Source of the DNA: Vanessa cardui
Taxonomy: Eukaryota; Arthropoda; Insecta; Lepidoptera; Nymphalidae
Assembly: GCF_905220365.1 (NCBI RefSeq)
Contig: NC_061126.1
Span: 10,292,001-10,356,000 of the forward strand
DNA: 64,000 nucleotides
Direction: 5' to 3'
Shown: piece after piece, positions 25,895 through 39,240 of the stretch
Numbering within the stretch: position 1 is the stretch's first letter
Layout of the letters: each line of letters starts with the position of its first letter
Program-made: the position numbers and the translations under genes
The notes under the pieces: model-generated
Seen by the model: the letters and a program-made list of their open reading frames with translations, nothing else
What the model was told of the DNA's origin: nothing
Databases searched by the model: none

Positions 25895-26060
25895 TCATTG
25901 AAGTCGCGTTGTCCGGACGTATGTGAGGGTGCACTTACGATATTAATTATTCATCGGATCGGGCGAATAAACCAATTTCACGCTTCTTTGCTCGCGAATC
26001 ATAGCCGACGCTATTGCGGCTTATATAGCCTGATGCATATGGCTTTGCGATTTCTATATT
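25895..26060. promoter_or_regulatory. GC-richer island
   Basis: Single-copy looking stretch around 'gcgttgtccggacgtatgtg'. A 75-codon plus-strand frame crosses it but changes to low-complexity sequence and is unconvincing. Confidence 0.18.
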
Positions 26061-26671
26061 ATATTTTCTTGCTTCCTTTACAGAATTTCCTTAAACTTGT
26101 ATTTTATGTGGAATACTGTAATTGAATTTGTATTTTGCGTTTCAAATCGTGATCAATTGATTGTATTCTTTAAACAGATTTATGAATATATGTCGAGGCG
26201 TCAAAAAGTTTAATTAGGATTTATTTATGTTTTTATCGTACGTACTGGCAGCTTGAGTATGACGTAGAGCACATGACAACGATGGAGGGTATATTTGCGT
26301 TATATAAAATACATATATAAATCAAAATTAATTTCCAACTCGCAAATAATTATATATAAATACAAATATTTTATAAATTAGTGAATTCTTGTGACTGTTT
26401 TTTTAAACATGATCGCAACCTACATAAAGGCTTTTTCATTTTTTATTCAATTCTACTAGTGTGATTGAAATAGTTTATAACGGCTGTACAGAGTAAAAAT
26501 ATTTATTACATTTCAAATTCCTAACACGCTGTGCAATCATAACTAAACGCGGCCGTAAGCCGAAACCGCGGGATCAAATTTACCGCGTCAGCGCCCACGC
26601 GTTGTGCTTTTAGCATCATCTGTATTGCCGTTCACTAATACCGTCAAAAATTTAATAACCATATATATATA

Positions 26672-26905
26672 CAGCGCGTCAAGTGTAAGTTGGCGTGTGG
26701 CAAAAACATGTACTAATTTTTTTTGTTCATTTAATATCTTATTTGTTTTATTTACCCTTATTAAGAAAACTTACCAAAATCTATTAAAAATGAGACGTAG
26801 AGAATTATTTTCTAAGGAGATATTGGTAAAATAAACAAAAAAGTGGCAAAACAAAGGGTGTAGCAGGTGCTGCCACAGGAACGCCAACTTATACTTGACA
26901 GTCTG
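26672..26905. mobile_element. Tc1/mariner-type MITE, 234 bp, TA target duplication
   Basis: The two ends form inverted repeats of about 25 bp: left CAGCGCGTCAAGTGTAAGTT, right (reverse complement) CAGACTGTCAAGTATAAGTT, both continuing GGCGT, with 4 mismatches. TA lies on both sides (26670-26671 and 26906-26907). CAG-starting ends and a TA duplication fit the Tc1/mariner superfamily. Inside, a plus-strand frame begins MRRRELFSKEILVK and stops. This could be the start of a deleted transposase or chance. Confidence 0.6.
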
Positions 26906-28020
26906 TAATACCGGTGGAAATTTCAAAGAGTGTATGATCGGACATCCAAGACTAGAAAAGCGAATAGCGCTCTTGATGTTGAAATAAAATTTTAGAAAAA
27001 AAATGTACATCTTCGTTTCAATAAAACCAAATGAATGAACACTGGGAAGCACAAATGTACTGTCAACAATACTATCGACAGTATGTTTGTTTGTCACGGA
27101 TTTAGCTAAAGAACCAGGTGACTGAAATGTGATTCCATCTAAATGTTGCTACAGCAAACTCCGTTTGATACAATCTCTCAGAGACCTGCTTCCCGGAAAA
27201 CTGATCTCGTTACGCCGGGACGTTGCGTGGCAAATGTTTATCCTCTAACCTAAGGTAACATACATTGGCCTGGAAAGCTTGTGAGGCTGAAGTAGAGTGG
27301 TGGAAGATTATCTATCAAAAGTACGACAGCTGTTGTACATTTCAAAACGAAGCAACTTAAATCTACTTCAGTGCCGCGAAATATGGACTCGTAAGTTTAC
27401 TGAAACTCGATCGCCGCGTAACCCCCGAGAACATCTAGAAACCCACTTAAGTACATATTAAAATGTCATCAAAATTAGTCGAGCCGTTTAGGAGATTTCA
27501 GCACAATAACTTGCGATTTTTGATGATCATATTAAATTAAGATATCATAGATATATTGCTTTACAATCGCGTTTTGTTTTTTGTTTTTATAATATTGATA
27601 CATATACAGCCAATGCATCTTCCGTTCATAAAATTGGATAATCAACCTGGATTTTTCTGTAAAATGGTTAGGTTTTTATTTGAATCAAGATAGCAAGATA
27701 AGCATAACAAGAGATTGTTATCTGTATCTATAATTATATTTAAAAAATGTAAAATCAAACATTTATTGTATGTAGAAGACAATCTCCGTGGCTAAAGATA
27801 GAACTCATTTTTTTTTTGTACAAATCTAATTGAAAATATTTTTCATTCAAGTTGGCCCATGAAAGCATTTTTATTGTTTGAATTACTAGTATATAACCTA
27901 TACTTACAGAATTACATGTCTTGCCTGACTGATTTATCTTCGGCAAGCGTAATATATTAAAATTTTGGCCATGACATTTGGTGAGTGGCCACCTAACGAA
28001 GGAGCCCTGATTGAAACAGT
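26906..28020. other. No gene seen
   Basis: Holds at 27420-27530 a retroelement-tail-like phrase ('gtcgagccgtttaggagatt'). The rest is plain. Confidence 0.5.
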
Positions 28021-28266
28021 GGTTGAAATTTTTTATGGAAGTCCGTTTTGCGTCACATTTTTTTAAGCCAGAAACATGAGACTATATTTGGGATCCTGTT
28101 TAAAATGAGTAGATACGTATTTAATTGTTTCTAGATATTCTACTCTTAAGGGGTGGAATACATAGCTATGATGTATACAAACAGGTTTAAAATTTACGTA
28201 ATATGTTACGTTATCAATAAATTTATTCAACTACCACGAAAGCGAATCCGCGGGCAACAGCTAGTG
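28021..28266 (+). repeat. Interspersed repeat ending '...cgcgggcaacagctagt'
   Basis: The segments 'ttttatggaagtccgttt', 'gggatcctgtttaaaatg' and 'gcgggcaacagctagtgt' follow the order of a repeat common in Lepidoptera. Confidence 0.65.
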
Positions 28267-28457
28267 TAATAAATAAAAGTCAACTAACATAGTAAATTGT
28301 TTATTAATAAACGTGCCTGTATTATTTTTTTAATCTTTTGCAATAATCTAGCAATAATACTTATAATATAACAATGGTTATAAATTCAAAAATATATCAA
28401 ATAACGATGCGTTTATGTATGCAACTACATTTATAGTAATTTTTTTTATGTCATAGC

Positions 28458-28726
28458 ATAGCCGACGAGCTTTTGGGCCACCTGATGGTAAGTGGTCACC
28501 ATCACCAATAGACAATGACGCTGTAAGAAATATTAACCATTTCTCACATCGTCAATGCGCCACCAACCTTGGGAACTAATATGTTACGTCCCTTGTGCCT
28601 GTAGTTACACTGGCTCACTCAAACCGGAACACAACAATACTGAGTACTGTTATTTGGCGGTAGAATAACTGATGAGTGGGTGGTACCTACCCAGACGGGC
28701 TTGCACAAAGCCCTACCACCAAGTAA
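28458..28726 (+). repeat. Family B, near full length
   Basis: Runs from 'gccgacgagcttttgggcc' to 'ctaccaccaagtaaa'. Only the first bases are altered. Confidence 0.88.
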
Positions 28727-29382
28727 ATTAATCGAAACTTCAAGAAGAACAATAATTAACTCAAATAAATATATAGAAAATTTCAAAGCTTTACGAGACT
28801 TTCTATAACAATATTTAAGATCAAAAGATGAATGAGCAATCGTCAGTTTCGAAGAAATCTCTAAAATACACGATAAAGAGTTAAATAAAATTTATAACTT
28901 CGACCTTTCGATATAAATTTCATCCTCGTGATTGTCAAGACGGGGTTCTTAAGCAAACGGAGAGAATCCGAATTAACATATATATTAATTGAATATATTG
29001 TCTCGCTACTTGTTTGAAAATGCAAATATTTCTTCCCTTATAACTTTGTTTTATCTTCACTGAGATTGTTTGAAACGGCATAAAAGTTATTATACGCTCC
29101 GTTATAATTTTATATTGTATTGTAAATATACGAGGAATATATTTAAGATATAACAGTTTGGAATTTGTGTACAGTGATCTTGTGAAATATACATTTTACT
29201 TAGGTATTTACTTTATTTGTGTTGTTGAGAAATATCATTAAATGAGTTTCTAGTAAAAAGTTTTTATATCATATGCTAATATTCTGGAATGGGTGTTATA
29301 ATATATGATAGCACACCTTGGGAATTAAACAATCGCCTCCTGGCTATTACATTTCATTTAAATTGTATATATAATATATGAG

Positions 29383-29510
29383 ACAAAAAAAAACCCGCTG
29401 AGTTTCTTTCGACGGTTCTTCGACGTCCGGTGGTACTGTTTCAATTGACCATCAATAAGAAAGTTTAATACTTCTTTATTGAATAAAGCAATTTGAGCTT
29501 GATTTTGAAT
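29383..29510 (+). repeat. Family F, opposite orientation
   Basis: 'aacccgctgagtttctttcg', 'cggttcttcgacgtccggtg' and the end 'gaataaagcaatttgagct' mark the 3' end of the same LINE-like family. Confidence 0.6.
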
Positions 29511-32500
29511 GGAGGAAACTCTAAACCATCTCCGCAGGAAGAACGAAAAAGAAGAAACCTAGCCAAGTTTAGATATATTCTGTCACCAAGGCGCACCTTT
29601 CCACGCTAGATTTTCAGCATGCCGTAGTGTGTGACGTTTGTACTTATAAAATGTATTTGTGTGCGTGAGATGGGTATCATAATAATATTGACTAAACAGT
29701 CAGATATGAAAATTCTATTGACAGACATTTATATGCTTTTAGATATTTAAGACTGATGCACAAGGCTTGAAATACAAAAACATTTCATATAAGAATAAAA
29801 ATAATATTACGTTATTGAATCATCATGTATATTTGATTGCTCTAATAAACATAGAAAATATTACATTAGTTGTAATAGGTTATATGCGTACTATATACAT
29901 CTTGTAAAAATATTTCACGTAAAGTATTTGTTCTAATTATTTTATTTGATTTGCAAATTGAAACGTGTCGCCACCGCATATCTTTACCGGATAAAGGATA
30001 AGGACTTTGAATTCGGTAGCGTCCCGGCCGGTTGTTTTTCCGCTTGACGGAATTTTATTTAATTACTCTGTGCCCGGCTCCGATCCCGCCGGGACGCGGG
30101 AAAGCTGTCTTTAAGGCGGTTTTATACTTTTGATGTTTACATTCTTAGAATTATGTGAAACGTTAATAATACAAAGATCCTTTTTGTAAATTATACATTA
30201 AGAATTTTTTAATTACATATTTCATAAAGTAATTCGTATATTTTGTTTTCGATAAAATCAGTGATTGAATATTGCGAAATTTACGCGTTCAAAATATTTC
30301 TCAGCAAGCGGGATATTAACGTTTTGATATTAAAACGAGTACAACGTATTACTATCATAAATAAAAACCAGATAAGTGCAAACTATAGTACAGTTTTCGG
30401 ATTTCCCTGTATTACATTTTTTTTGTAATCCCCTCAATAATTAAACTATGTATTTCGTTCGAGGGAATGACAGATTTAGTTTTTCTTGGTTTAGCATAAT
30501 TTCGTTATTCACCGATAGCTGGCGCTGTAGAACGTCAGTTTATATACCGTTTCATAGATTGTATACTTGCTATCGATATTGTTTACAGACCGCTTGTCTA
30601 ACAAGTTGTGCTGGTATATAAATTAAAGTGTGTTATGGAAAAGTATTACTAATAAAAAAATACGTTTTAATTGAAATCACGTATTCTTATACTTTTTTAT
30701 TTGCACTAGGCAAAAGGAAAATAGATACTGCCATTAACTATATAACACATCTTTACATTCACTTACATAAACCGTGAAACTTTGTTGTTAATTCCCTAAT
30801 GTCTATTTATCACCCTTCAAACCCAATCACATCAAAATATACAGTTATGCGGTAGAAAAACTGTGTGGTTACCGAATCAGATGAGCGATTACAAAGTTCT
30901 TTACTATTAAAACTTTCATCGTAGGTATTAAAAGTTTTCGTTCTATAAAATATTTCATAATTTCCATTTAATAAGCTTAAGAGTTAATATTTCTATTAAA
31001 TAAGGCTTCATGATATTAACTCGTCCATGTTCGTAGTTTGGAAAACCTTGAAACTCAGTTGTGGAGTTAGTTGCAAATCCTTCATGAGTCAGTAAATGTT
31101 AATTTAACTTAATTATATTTCGAATCATACTTTAAAAGGATTTATTTCATTTGAGATATGTATTTCTTTTAGCTAAATAAAATGATTCATAGCATTATAT
31201 TTATGATATTTTGTGCATTGTATTTATTCTATTAAATGCATAAATATGGTTTAAAAACTTAAATAAAAATGAATATACATGAATAAATATTAACAATAAT
31301 TTATATTGATGTTTTAAACGATTTATTTTTTTACTAATTTTAATTCATATTAAAAAATGAAGTATAAAGAAAAAAATGTCCCGGTTTCACTCCCCCGTAC
31401 AATTAAACGTCATTTTATTAATAATAAATATATTCTAGATTTAAAATTATATTTATATAGATTTCATTTTCATTCATATTTTAATTAATGTCTGACTGAC
31501 TTACCTTGATTTTATTAAAGTTATTCCTAATTTTATTAAAAGACTTCAAAATGTTTTTTATTATCAACCCATGACTGACTTGCCTCTTTCTCCTCAATTT
31601 GGTTTGTAGTAAAAAATAACACCAACAGTATCAATGAAAGTAAGCTCAGTTACCAGGCGTAAACAAACATCAGCCGCGTTGCTCCTTAAATAAATGCAGT
31701 GTCAAATGATAATGTTAATCCGTCACGTGCACTGCGCTGTTCTATCCCACGGGGATCATGCGCTGGCGCAGACGAGAGTTTGCTCAGCTTTTGGAAAAGA
31801 TATGAACGATAGAAAGATATTACACATAATAAAATCGGTAAAAATAAATAGGTGAACATACAAAACGGTTGGAAGTCTAAATTACTTAGTGGTAGGTCAG
31901 TTCAAAAAATTTCAGGTATGTACGAATTATCTTAAACTTTTATCTATATTTAATTATTTTACAAACAACAGTTGCTATAAAATTGTTACCAATAAGAAGT
32001 TTGCAATTTCTATGAAATGGTAAAATTCGTTTTTTATATTACTAAACCGAAATAGTATTATTTTTTGAGGCAATAACTATATATTAATTTTATTGAGAGT
32101 TTAACATTGCAATATTATAGCAATCACTGCAATAATATATTCCGACATCAAAATCCTCAAATTAAAACGTAACAAAACCGCTCGTCTGCGTCCAACAAAT
32201 CAAAGGAATGCGTGCAAAAAGGGGTGCGAAATGACACGTGTCACGTCCCCTGATTGGACACATCGCCTCCGTACCCTAACAGTGCAATTACTGCGAATAA
32301 GCTGATTTCGTACGAATGCATGGATACAGCTTGTTACATTCGTGATTGTTCCAAATAGGCTCTATGTAAAACATTTTGATATTCCCTTTTTGTATTATAT
32401 ATATGCGAATAATATTCTCGAGTAAGCTCGTTTGTGGTATGTTTACACAAGTTCGTTCGTAAGAGCATTTGATATAGGACTAGTGTTTGTGAATAGAATT

Positions 32501-32660
32501 TGAGTTGTGCATCTATATTTTATACATAGATAAACCAGCGGCTTTACTCGAATAGTATAAAATTTTACCTATATCACACAACCAGGGATCCACCATTTTA
32601 CTCCCTCGAGGGGTTAATTAAGAAAAGTAAGGCATTCCCGGTACTCAGACTACAGACAAA
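29511..32660. other. No gene seen
   Basis: AT-rich, with a GC-rich patch at 30000-30115 ('gtcccggccggttg ... gatcccgccgggacgcggg') plus the islands at 31640-32330. Confidence 0.5.
31640..32330. promoter_or_regulatory. Two GC-richer islands with TCACGTG motifs
   Basis: 31640-31790 has 'ccgtcacgtgcactgcgc'. 32165-32330 has 'gacacgtgtcacgtcccc'. Non-repetitive and not coding, so possible regulatory sequence. Confidence 0.22.
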
Positions 32661-32940
32661 CTTGGTGGTAGGGCTTTGTGCAAGCCCGTCTGGGTAGGTA
32701 CCACCCACTCATCAGTTATTCTACCGCCAAATAACAGTACTCAGTATTGTTGTGTTCCGATCTGAAGGGTGAGTGAGCCAGTGTAACTACAGGCACAAGG
32801 GACATAACATCTTAGTTCCCAAGGTTGGCGGCACATTGAAGATGTAAGGAATAGTTAATATTTCTTACAGCTTCATTGTCTATGGGTGATGGTAACCACT
32901 TACCATCAGGTGACCCATATGCTCGTCCGCCAACCTATAA
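32661..32940 (-). repeat. Family B, full length
   Basis: Reads from 'ttataggttggcggacgagc' to 'gccctaccaccaag' on the minus strand. It is the most complete copy in the window. Confidence 0.9.
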
Positions 32941-35109
32941 CATAAAAAAAAATACATTTAATGTAAATCATTTATTAGCGATTTAAATATAAAAAGGTAA
33001 TACACAGAGTTACTTTCGTATTTATAATATTAGTACAGTTGGTAGTAATGAAGAACACTATAATTTTATTATAGTTTTTTTTATCGTAGTATGTCATTAA
33101 TTTATGAATGATTGCTAATCTAATAGCATCAAGACAATGAATGAATTACAGATATGATGCGTAATAGATTCCCCAATAATAATTATGAAGAAGAGATATA
33201 TATTTCTGTAAAGAGAAAAATATTTTCAAATATAGGTACACAAATTAAAAAAAAAATTAAGTAGAAATGATTCAATCTGATAAATAACGTCGTTTTCAAA
33301 TAAATATTTTGAATACAACATAAATTCACATTACTTATGATTAATAAAAAGAAAATGTGTTTGAATTTATATTTCTTAAATTATTTTTTTTCATTTGTAC
33401 ATCTGGCGTTGTCATTTTATCCAGTTTAACCCTCACAATAAAGGGACAGTGTCAACATACCCTGCCGGACCCTTAGACGCATTGATAAACCCCTCCAATA
33501 CTTGACAATGGACTGGCTCATTATTGTAGTTTTGTGAAATATTTTAAGGCTTTCTGTTATTATAAATTGTATACAAATCGACTTTTATATTTTTATTATT
33601 TTAAAAAAGGTATTAAGAGTGATTTCACTCACTTACGAAAATCAGTGTAGCGTCAAAATTTTTTGTTCCGGTATGCAAAGTTAGCTTCGTTAGAAGTCAT
33701 AGTAAAAGGTGCTTTAATTTATATATGTATTTATAAACATAAAATTATATATTTTAATGTCAAAAAGTAAATAATGGTTTCATTTAGTTGTCACAAATAA
33801 ATGTTAATTTTACATTTATAACACGTTTGTGATTTTAATTTAAATAATAATTGGATTTGGATTTTATATTGCATTATTTTTATGAATATTATTGAGAATA
33901 ATAAAGAAAATATATTCTTATCTTATAAATGAAACTATCATCTGAATATAAAAGTTCATGAACATTCTGTAGATAAAAATATACGACCTCCTAAACTGGA
34001 TAGACGGAGAGGTCACGAATTTCATTAGCAGCATTTAAAAGGTTTCTCCCAAGGGACAGAGTTCGTATTTGGCCGGCCATTGTGTGTCGATTCTATTAGA
34101 TTTTAAGACCTACACTAGGTTACGATGCATATATGTGTAAGTAACTGTTTACGGCAACGGCCGCCGAGCCTGCCTTATTATTAAATAATTACTATTAAAT
34201 ATAATTAATATATATTAAGTTTGATAAAATTACGATGACAGATGGAGGTGCTATTATCTATCTTATAATACATTATAAAGTTACTTAAGATAATATTTGA
34301 ATATTTCATATATTGATACAAAAATTGCAGATATTAATATATAACAACAGATACTTATACCTTTTATCAAAAGTATCTTAAAGAAAATTACATAAAATTC
34401 TTCAGTGTAGTAATAAATAACATCTATTATGAGTGGTAATTTTTCTATAACAAAAAAATACATTTAAAACTATTGCAAAAAAAAATAAAGAAAAAAAATG
34501 TTATATATACTTTTTTTTGGTTTCGTTATTGTACGGATATATTTTCGAACAATGGACTTTTTATTTTAACTTTTTCCTTTCTACCAATTATATGTATTGA
34601 TTGACAGGTTCATTACTACTTATATCGGATAATCCTTATATCGTTAATTGAATCTCAATACATGGGGGAATAACAAAAACTAAAGTCGCAGCCATGTTAT
34701 TATACGCAAGAATGTGTGCGTATTTTAAACGCACGCGGCGTTGCCGTTACATTTTCTTATATATTGTATCGTTTAATTAAAAACGGTGCTATTATGGACG
34801 AAATAACTTTGATATTCTATAGTATAAAACAACAAATCCTTTATAGTTGATGTACTTTGAAATATATTATTGTTGCTTATCTACATGTATGTAGCTACAT
34901 AGTAAAATATAAGCCAATCAAATATATTTAAAATGAATTTACACGTTAGTATGAACCAATTATCATGTTTCTGAATAGTCGAACTAAAACTCGATGATAG
35001 TATCGAGTATGGGTGTATTTTAGTTTGATTCTTTATTAATACACTATTCATATTTTTGGTTGACACATGCAATATGATATTAAAAAAATATATTTTACAC
35101 AAAAAAATT
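32941..35109. other. No gene seen
   Basis: Plain AT-rich DNA; the minus frames at 34281-35102 are hydrophobic low-complexity strings. Confidence 0.6.
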
Positions 35110-35730
35110 ACCTCCAGTTGACGGCTACAACTTCATCAAAACGATACAAAGCAAAAATTTCCCGCACGATCGACTCCATGCCTTCATAAAAAGAGAGGAC
35201 ATACGCTTTTCACATGAGCGCGCCTCGACAATAGCCAATTTGACACTAAGTGAAAAAAACTAAAATGGCCGACAATTAGTCTGTTCTACGTCCAGGAAGC
35301 AAGTGTTTAAATTTCCATTAGCCTTTGAATCGCGCTAAAGTTGGTAATTGGTGTCGACCTACGCTTTTTTCGATTTAAATTATTCGATTTTGGCTTTTTG
35401 TTGAAGACAATTGATTTTATACCGATTGTGCTATTACAGAATAATGCGAGTGGAAAGGACCCTGCTGCCTTGGCTTTTTAAAACATTCGTTGAAGTAAAA
35501 TTAAGAAAAAAAAGAATAATACCGAAACAAATATCAACGTGGACTGGTCAATCAAGTTTTCCATTTTCAATGCTGACAGCCACAGAACAAATGTGACGTC
35601 ACGTGTCATATTAGTAACGCTCGCGTACGTCAATTTTGCTTTTTTAAATTTCGAACGCCGCATGATTGGCGACTGGTATCGAGTGTCGGTCCTCTCGTCT
35701 GGAAACGGACGCAGTGGCCAATAAGAGATC
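35110..35730. promoter_or_regulatory. GC-richer island with CRE and E-box motifs
   Basis: TGACGTCA followed directly by CACGTG (35594-35606, 'gtgacgtcacgtgtc') lies in a 600 bp stretch richer in GC than its flanks. Overlapping ~60-codon frames on both strands are weak. It could be a promoter or enhancer, but no gene start is visible. Confidence 0.25.
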
Positions 35731-36584
35731 GTTTCGGTTAGTTAATTTTATTTTCTATTCGTAGGCACCTATATTGTTCCGGATATTATAAAGTTAGGTA
35801 AAAATTTAACAAAATAAATAACCAATACCAAACAAAAAATACCTTCTTTTGTTGGCCAAAAAATCCAACGCTGAATGGCAATGAATTGCGTTGTGTGTTA
35901 CATTTCAGAGGATTAGTGAGTTCGAAGGTTCATTTACTTGCATGATTTCAAAAGATAGAAATCAATGTATCATTTTATTTTGAAAGTTATAAATAGTTAA
36001 ATAGCATTCAGGATTATAATATTATTTACTATACAAGTGTGTGAAACTTGAAGCTGTCTTCTTATTCGAAGTATAGGAACTTTTAGTTTTATGCAAATTT
36101 ATTTGCTGGCAAAAAAAAAAAAATAACTTGTGGCCAGACTGCGGTGCACGCAAAATGGAAAACTTTGCCTTCTTTAGCAATATCGCAATATGTTTACGAG
36201 ATCAGAAATATGAAATAAACAGATGTGTCAGATGTAATTGTATACGTTACCATTTTTAATAATTATAATATTGGTTCTGCAAAAACTGATTTGCTTTGCC
36301 ATGGATCTCTTATTTTATTTTCTTCTATGATTCCGTTTCTATCTATGGTATCTATATGCAAATTTATATTATATTATTATATTTTGCCGATTTACAAAAT
36401 ATTTTCGGAGATGAATAAGTTCTTACACCATCTTATTACCTTTTTAACATGATTTTTTATGTTATTCCTCTTTAGTCTCCAAAGCAAAACTCAAAGCAAG
36501 AGCCAGAAGTGATAACGTATTAGTTTATTGCTATCAAAATATATGTAGACTACTTTAAATAGGGAAGTTAGATAAAAGCATTAA

Positions 36585-36965
36585 CCACTTCCGTCATATG
36601 ACATGGGGCTATGTGGAACTCACGGGCGCTGAACGCATCCACTAAATAACCAGCCAGGATCTCTTTCGCTTGCTACCGTGACACCCTGACGGATGGGCCA
36701 TCAATACTTTGGTGCTTGATACACGATCTCCCCATTCTTCTACAACGGACAGAATCGTTGGAGTCACGCTCCCGCTCGGCGGCCTTTTTCTGTGACATTA
36801 TGTGTTCATTATGTGTATTCTTCTAGAACTTCAAGCCTCCAACCGTGGCGGTTATCACGCACGGCAGTGAAATGTCTCCGCAGATCATTGCTGGCAAAAA
36901 CTTGCGCTAGCATTTAATCAGTGTGTGGGGCCCCGTATCCACATGCTAAGAGTGTGATATCTTGT
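36585..36965. other. GC-rich island, possible decayed transposon ORF
   Basis: About 380 bp near 50% GC within ~30% GC surroundings. In one plus-strand frame only a few stops interrupt sequence such as MTWGYVELTGAERIH and WAINTLVLDTRSPHSS. I do not recognise the protein. It may be a decayed transposable element or a foreign insert. Confidence 0.35.
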
Positions 36966-38098
36966 TTCATACAGGTAGTGCTACTTATCGAAACAGCCAT
37001 ATCCGGTATTCTTCACCACGCTTTATATATTACATATTGCTGATTATTATGAGTTAAAGGCTGCAACAGATGTAACGATTTAAAGAAATTACGACGAAAA
37101 AATTTAACTTCACAGTTTTGATGATTTAAAGACTTACACGAGCACACTATAAACTCATATTATGCCAATGTCAATATATGTAACAGACAGAAATTAGTCA
37201 TAATATCTTCGTGTATTTACCGGAGTATTTACCACTTCTTCTTCTAATCTATTCTATGGCGTATATTTTTAAAAAGAAAAGAGTTTAAGGTACGCTGGTC
37301 GGTTCAACGTAATTTAATTTCATGAGTGGCCTACCGCTACGCAGAATCGTAATAAGCAAACTTCCTCAACTTTGATAGGATCCAGCTATTGCTGAGGTTT
37401 AATAACTTTTAATAATCTCGATATTGCCGCTGTACTCTGTATTTATAATTAATTAGTGTTATGGAATATTTCTGAGATATAACAAAGTGTATTATATTTG
37501 TTTATACGCATATGTATGTATTTTAAATCTGTTTTTGTACTTGTTTATTATTAATGAAATTATTAACTAGACATTATATAAAGTTCTTTATGACTTTAAA
37601 GACGCTGGACCAATCTCGAACTGTAACCACAACCATTACTTTTTAAAAGTACTTAACTTTAAATATTTTTTATTAAAAGGCTTTTTTGTCAAAGGTAATT
37701 AATTCCTATTTTTTGCCTCAAAAAGAAAAGTACAAAGTCGTTTTGTTATTTATTTTTTGTATTTGTGTGTATGTGACAGTGCTGTTAATTGCTTAACCAT
37801 TTTATAATCTCAATTATAATAAAGTGTAAAACAATTCAGTATACGTACCAAGTGGGGAGTATCCAATCCTCTCTGGGTAGTCAATTAGCTACAGCGCAAC
37901 CCTAACGAGATGTCAAACTTTTTATCATACTCCCTCTGTTTGTACTGCGGCATATATAAATACGTATGTACATTGATTTTTTTTATTCGTAACTTTAATT
38001 GTTTTTGTATCATAATTATTTTTAAAAACAAATGAATACTTCATAGATATTGGAGGAATCTTAATAAAGCCTTATTTATATTATATTGATAATGGCTC
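36966..38098. other. No gene seen
   Basis: AT-rich, no recognised repeat. Confidence 0.6.
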
Positions 38099-38340
38099 GG
38101 TTGGCAGACGAGCATACGGGCCACCTGATGGTAAGTGGTCACCATCACCCTGTAGACAATGACGCTGTAAGAAATACTAACTATTCCTTACATCGTCAAT
38201 GTGTCATCATCCAGCCTGTAGTTACACGAGCTCATTCACCCTTCAAACCGGAACACAGCAACACTGAGCGGCGGTAGAATAACTGATGAGTGGGTGGTAC
38301 CTACCCAGACGGGCTTGCACAAAGCCCTACCACCAAGTAA
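38099..38340 (+). repeat. Family B, internal deletion
   Basis: It has the 'ttggcagacgagcatacggg' head and a complete 3' end. The 'ccttgggaactaagatg' part is missing. Confidence 0.88.
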
Positions 38341-39103
38341 CGTTACTTTGATTGTTACGTATTCTAACTGCTTATATTTAATAAAAAACGGACACTGTAT
38401 TTTCCACTACACTCTGGATTTTGATCTTTTACCTTCATATCTGGTTACAGAATTATATGCCATATACCTAAACATGCGCGTAAATTATAAGATGAACTAT
38501 CAAAATAAACTTGATAAGTTCATTGCTTAGATAGATTAAGTTATATGTCCATATTATAAAGCTAATAAAAATAAGTCACAAAAGACTTAACTTAAAGTTA
38601 AAATAAAACAACGATTTAAATATAGAACCTCATCCTTTTTGATGTCGCTTAAAAATCTATAGTCAATGTCCAAATCAAAATGAACGAAGTCAAAAGTACG
38701 CTTCATATAATATATATTGAAAAGCATTCATTTTAAAAGTAAATACTGACTCCCCTTACATGCACGAAGTTCAATTGACTATATAAGATTTTGCAAAATC
38801 TACGAAGGTCCAAACAAAATGAGATTTCCAAACAAACGTCGGTTCAACGAACCAAGTGACTGGTCAGCTACGAAATAGGATTTGCCAGAGGTTTATATTT
38901 TAATACTAAAAATATGGCAGCGATTCGATTACGCGTGACGCGGGACGTGGGTATTTTTGTTAACCGTGAATTATTTTATTTGAAATGGTCACTTTGAATC
39001 ATGTTCATATTATGTATTAAATAAAGAAAGTAAGTTACTTGTTACCTTAAAGACATTGCAGTTTTTTAGACATTGTGCCTAAAGATTTTTATTTTTTAAT
39101 GCT
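38341..39103. other. No gene seen
   Basis: AT-rich, no recognised repeat. Confidence 0.6.
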
Positions 39104-39240
39104 TGGTGGTAGTCAATACGATGAGGAGGTGGTACCTGCCTATAGGGGATTACAGGCAATATCACCAAGTGTACAAAGCCCTACCACTATGTGCACAAAA
39201 GCCTATCACTAAGTACCCAAAACCCTGTCTCCAAGTAAGT
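39104..39240 (+). repeat. Family B 3' end with an expanded 22 bp tandem repeat
   Basis: Only the tail remains ('ggtggtacctgcct'). The last 'caccaagt..aaagccctac' is repeated about 3.5 times in 22 bp units (39163-39184, 39185-39206, 39207-39228, then a partial unit). Confidence 0.7.

Larger units (their letters stand above)
23435..26671. other. No gene seen
   Basis: AT-rich intergenic DNA apart from the GC-richer islands listed separately and 26530-26615 ('acgcggccgtaagccgaaac'). Confidence 0.55.

Noticed and set aside
26771..27097. 108-codon minus ORF
   Set aside because: It spans the MITE edge, is Phe/Ile-rich and has no recognisable motif.
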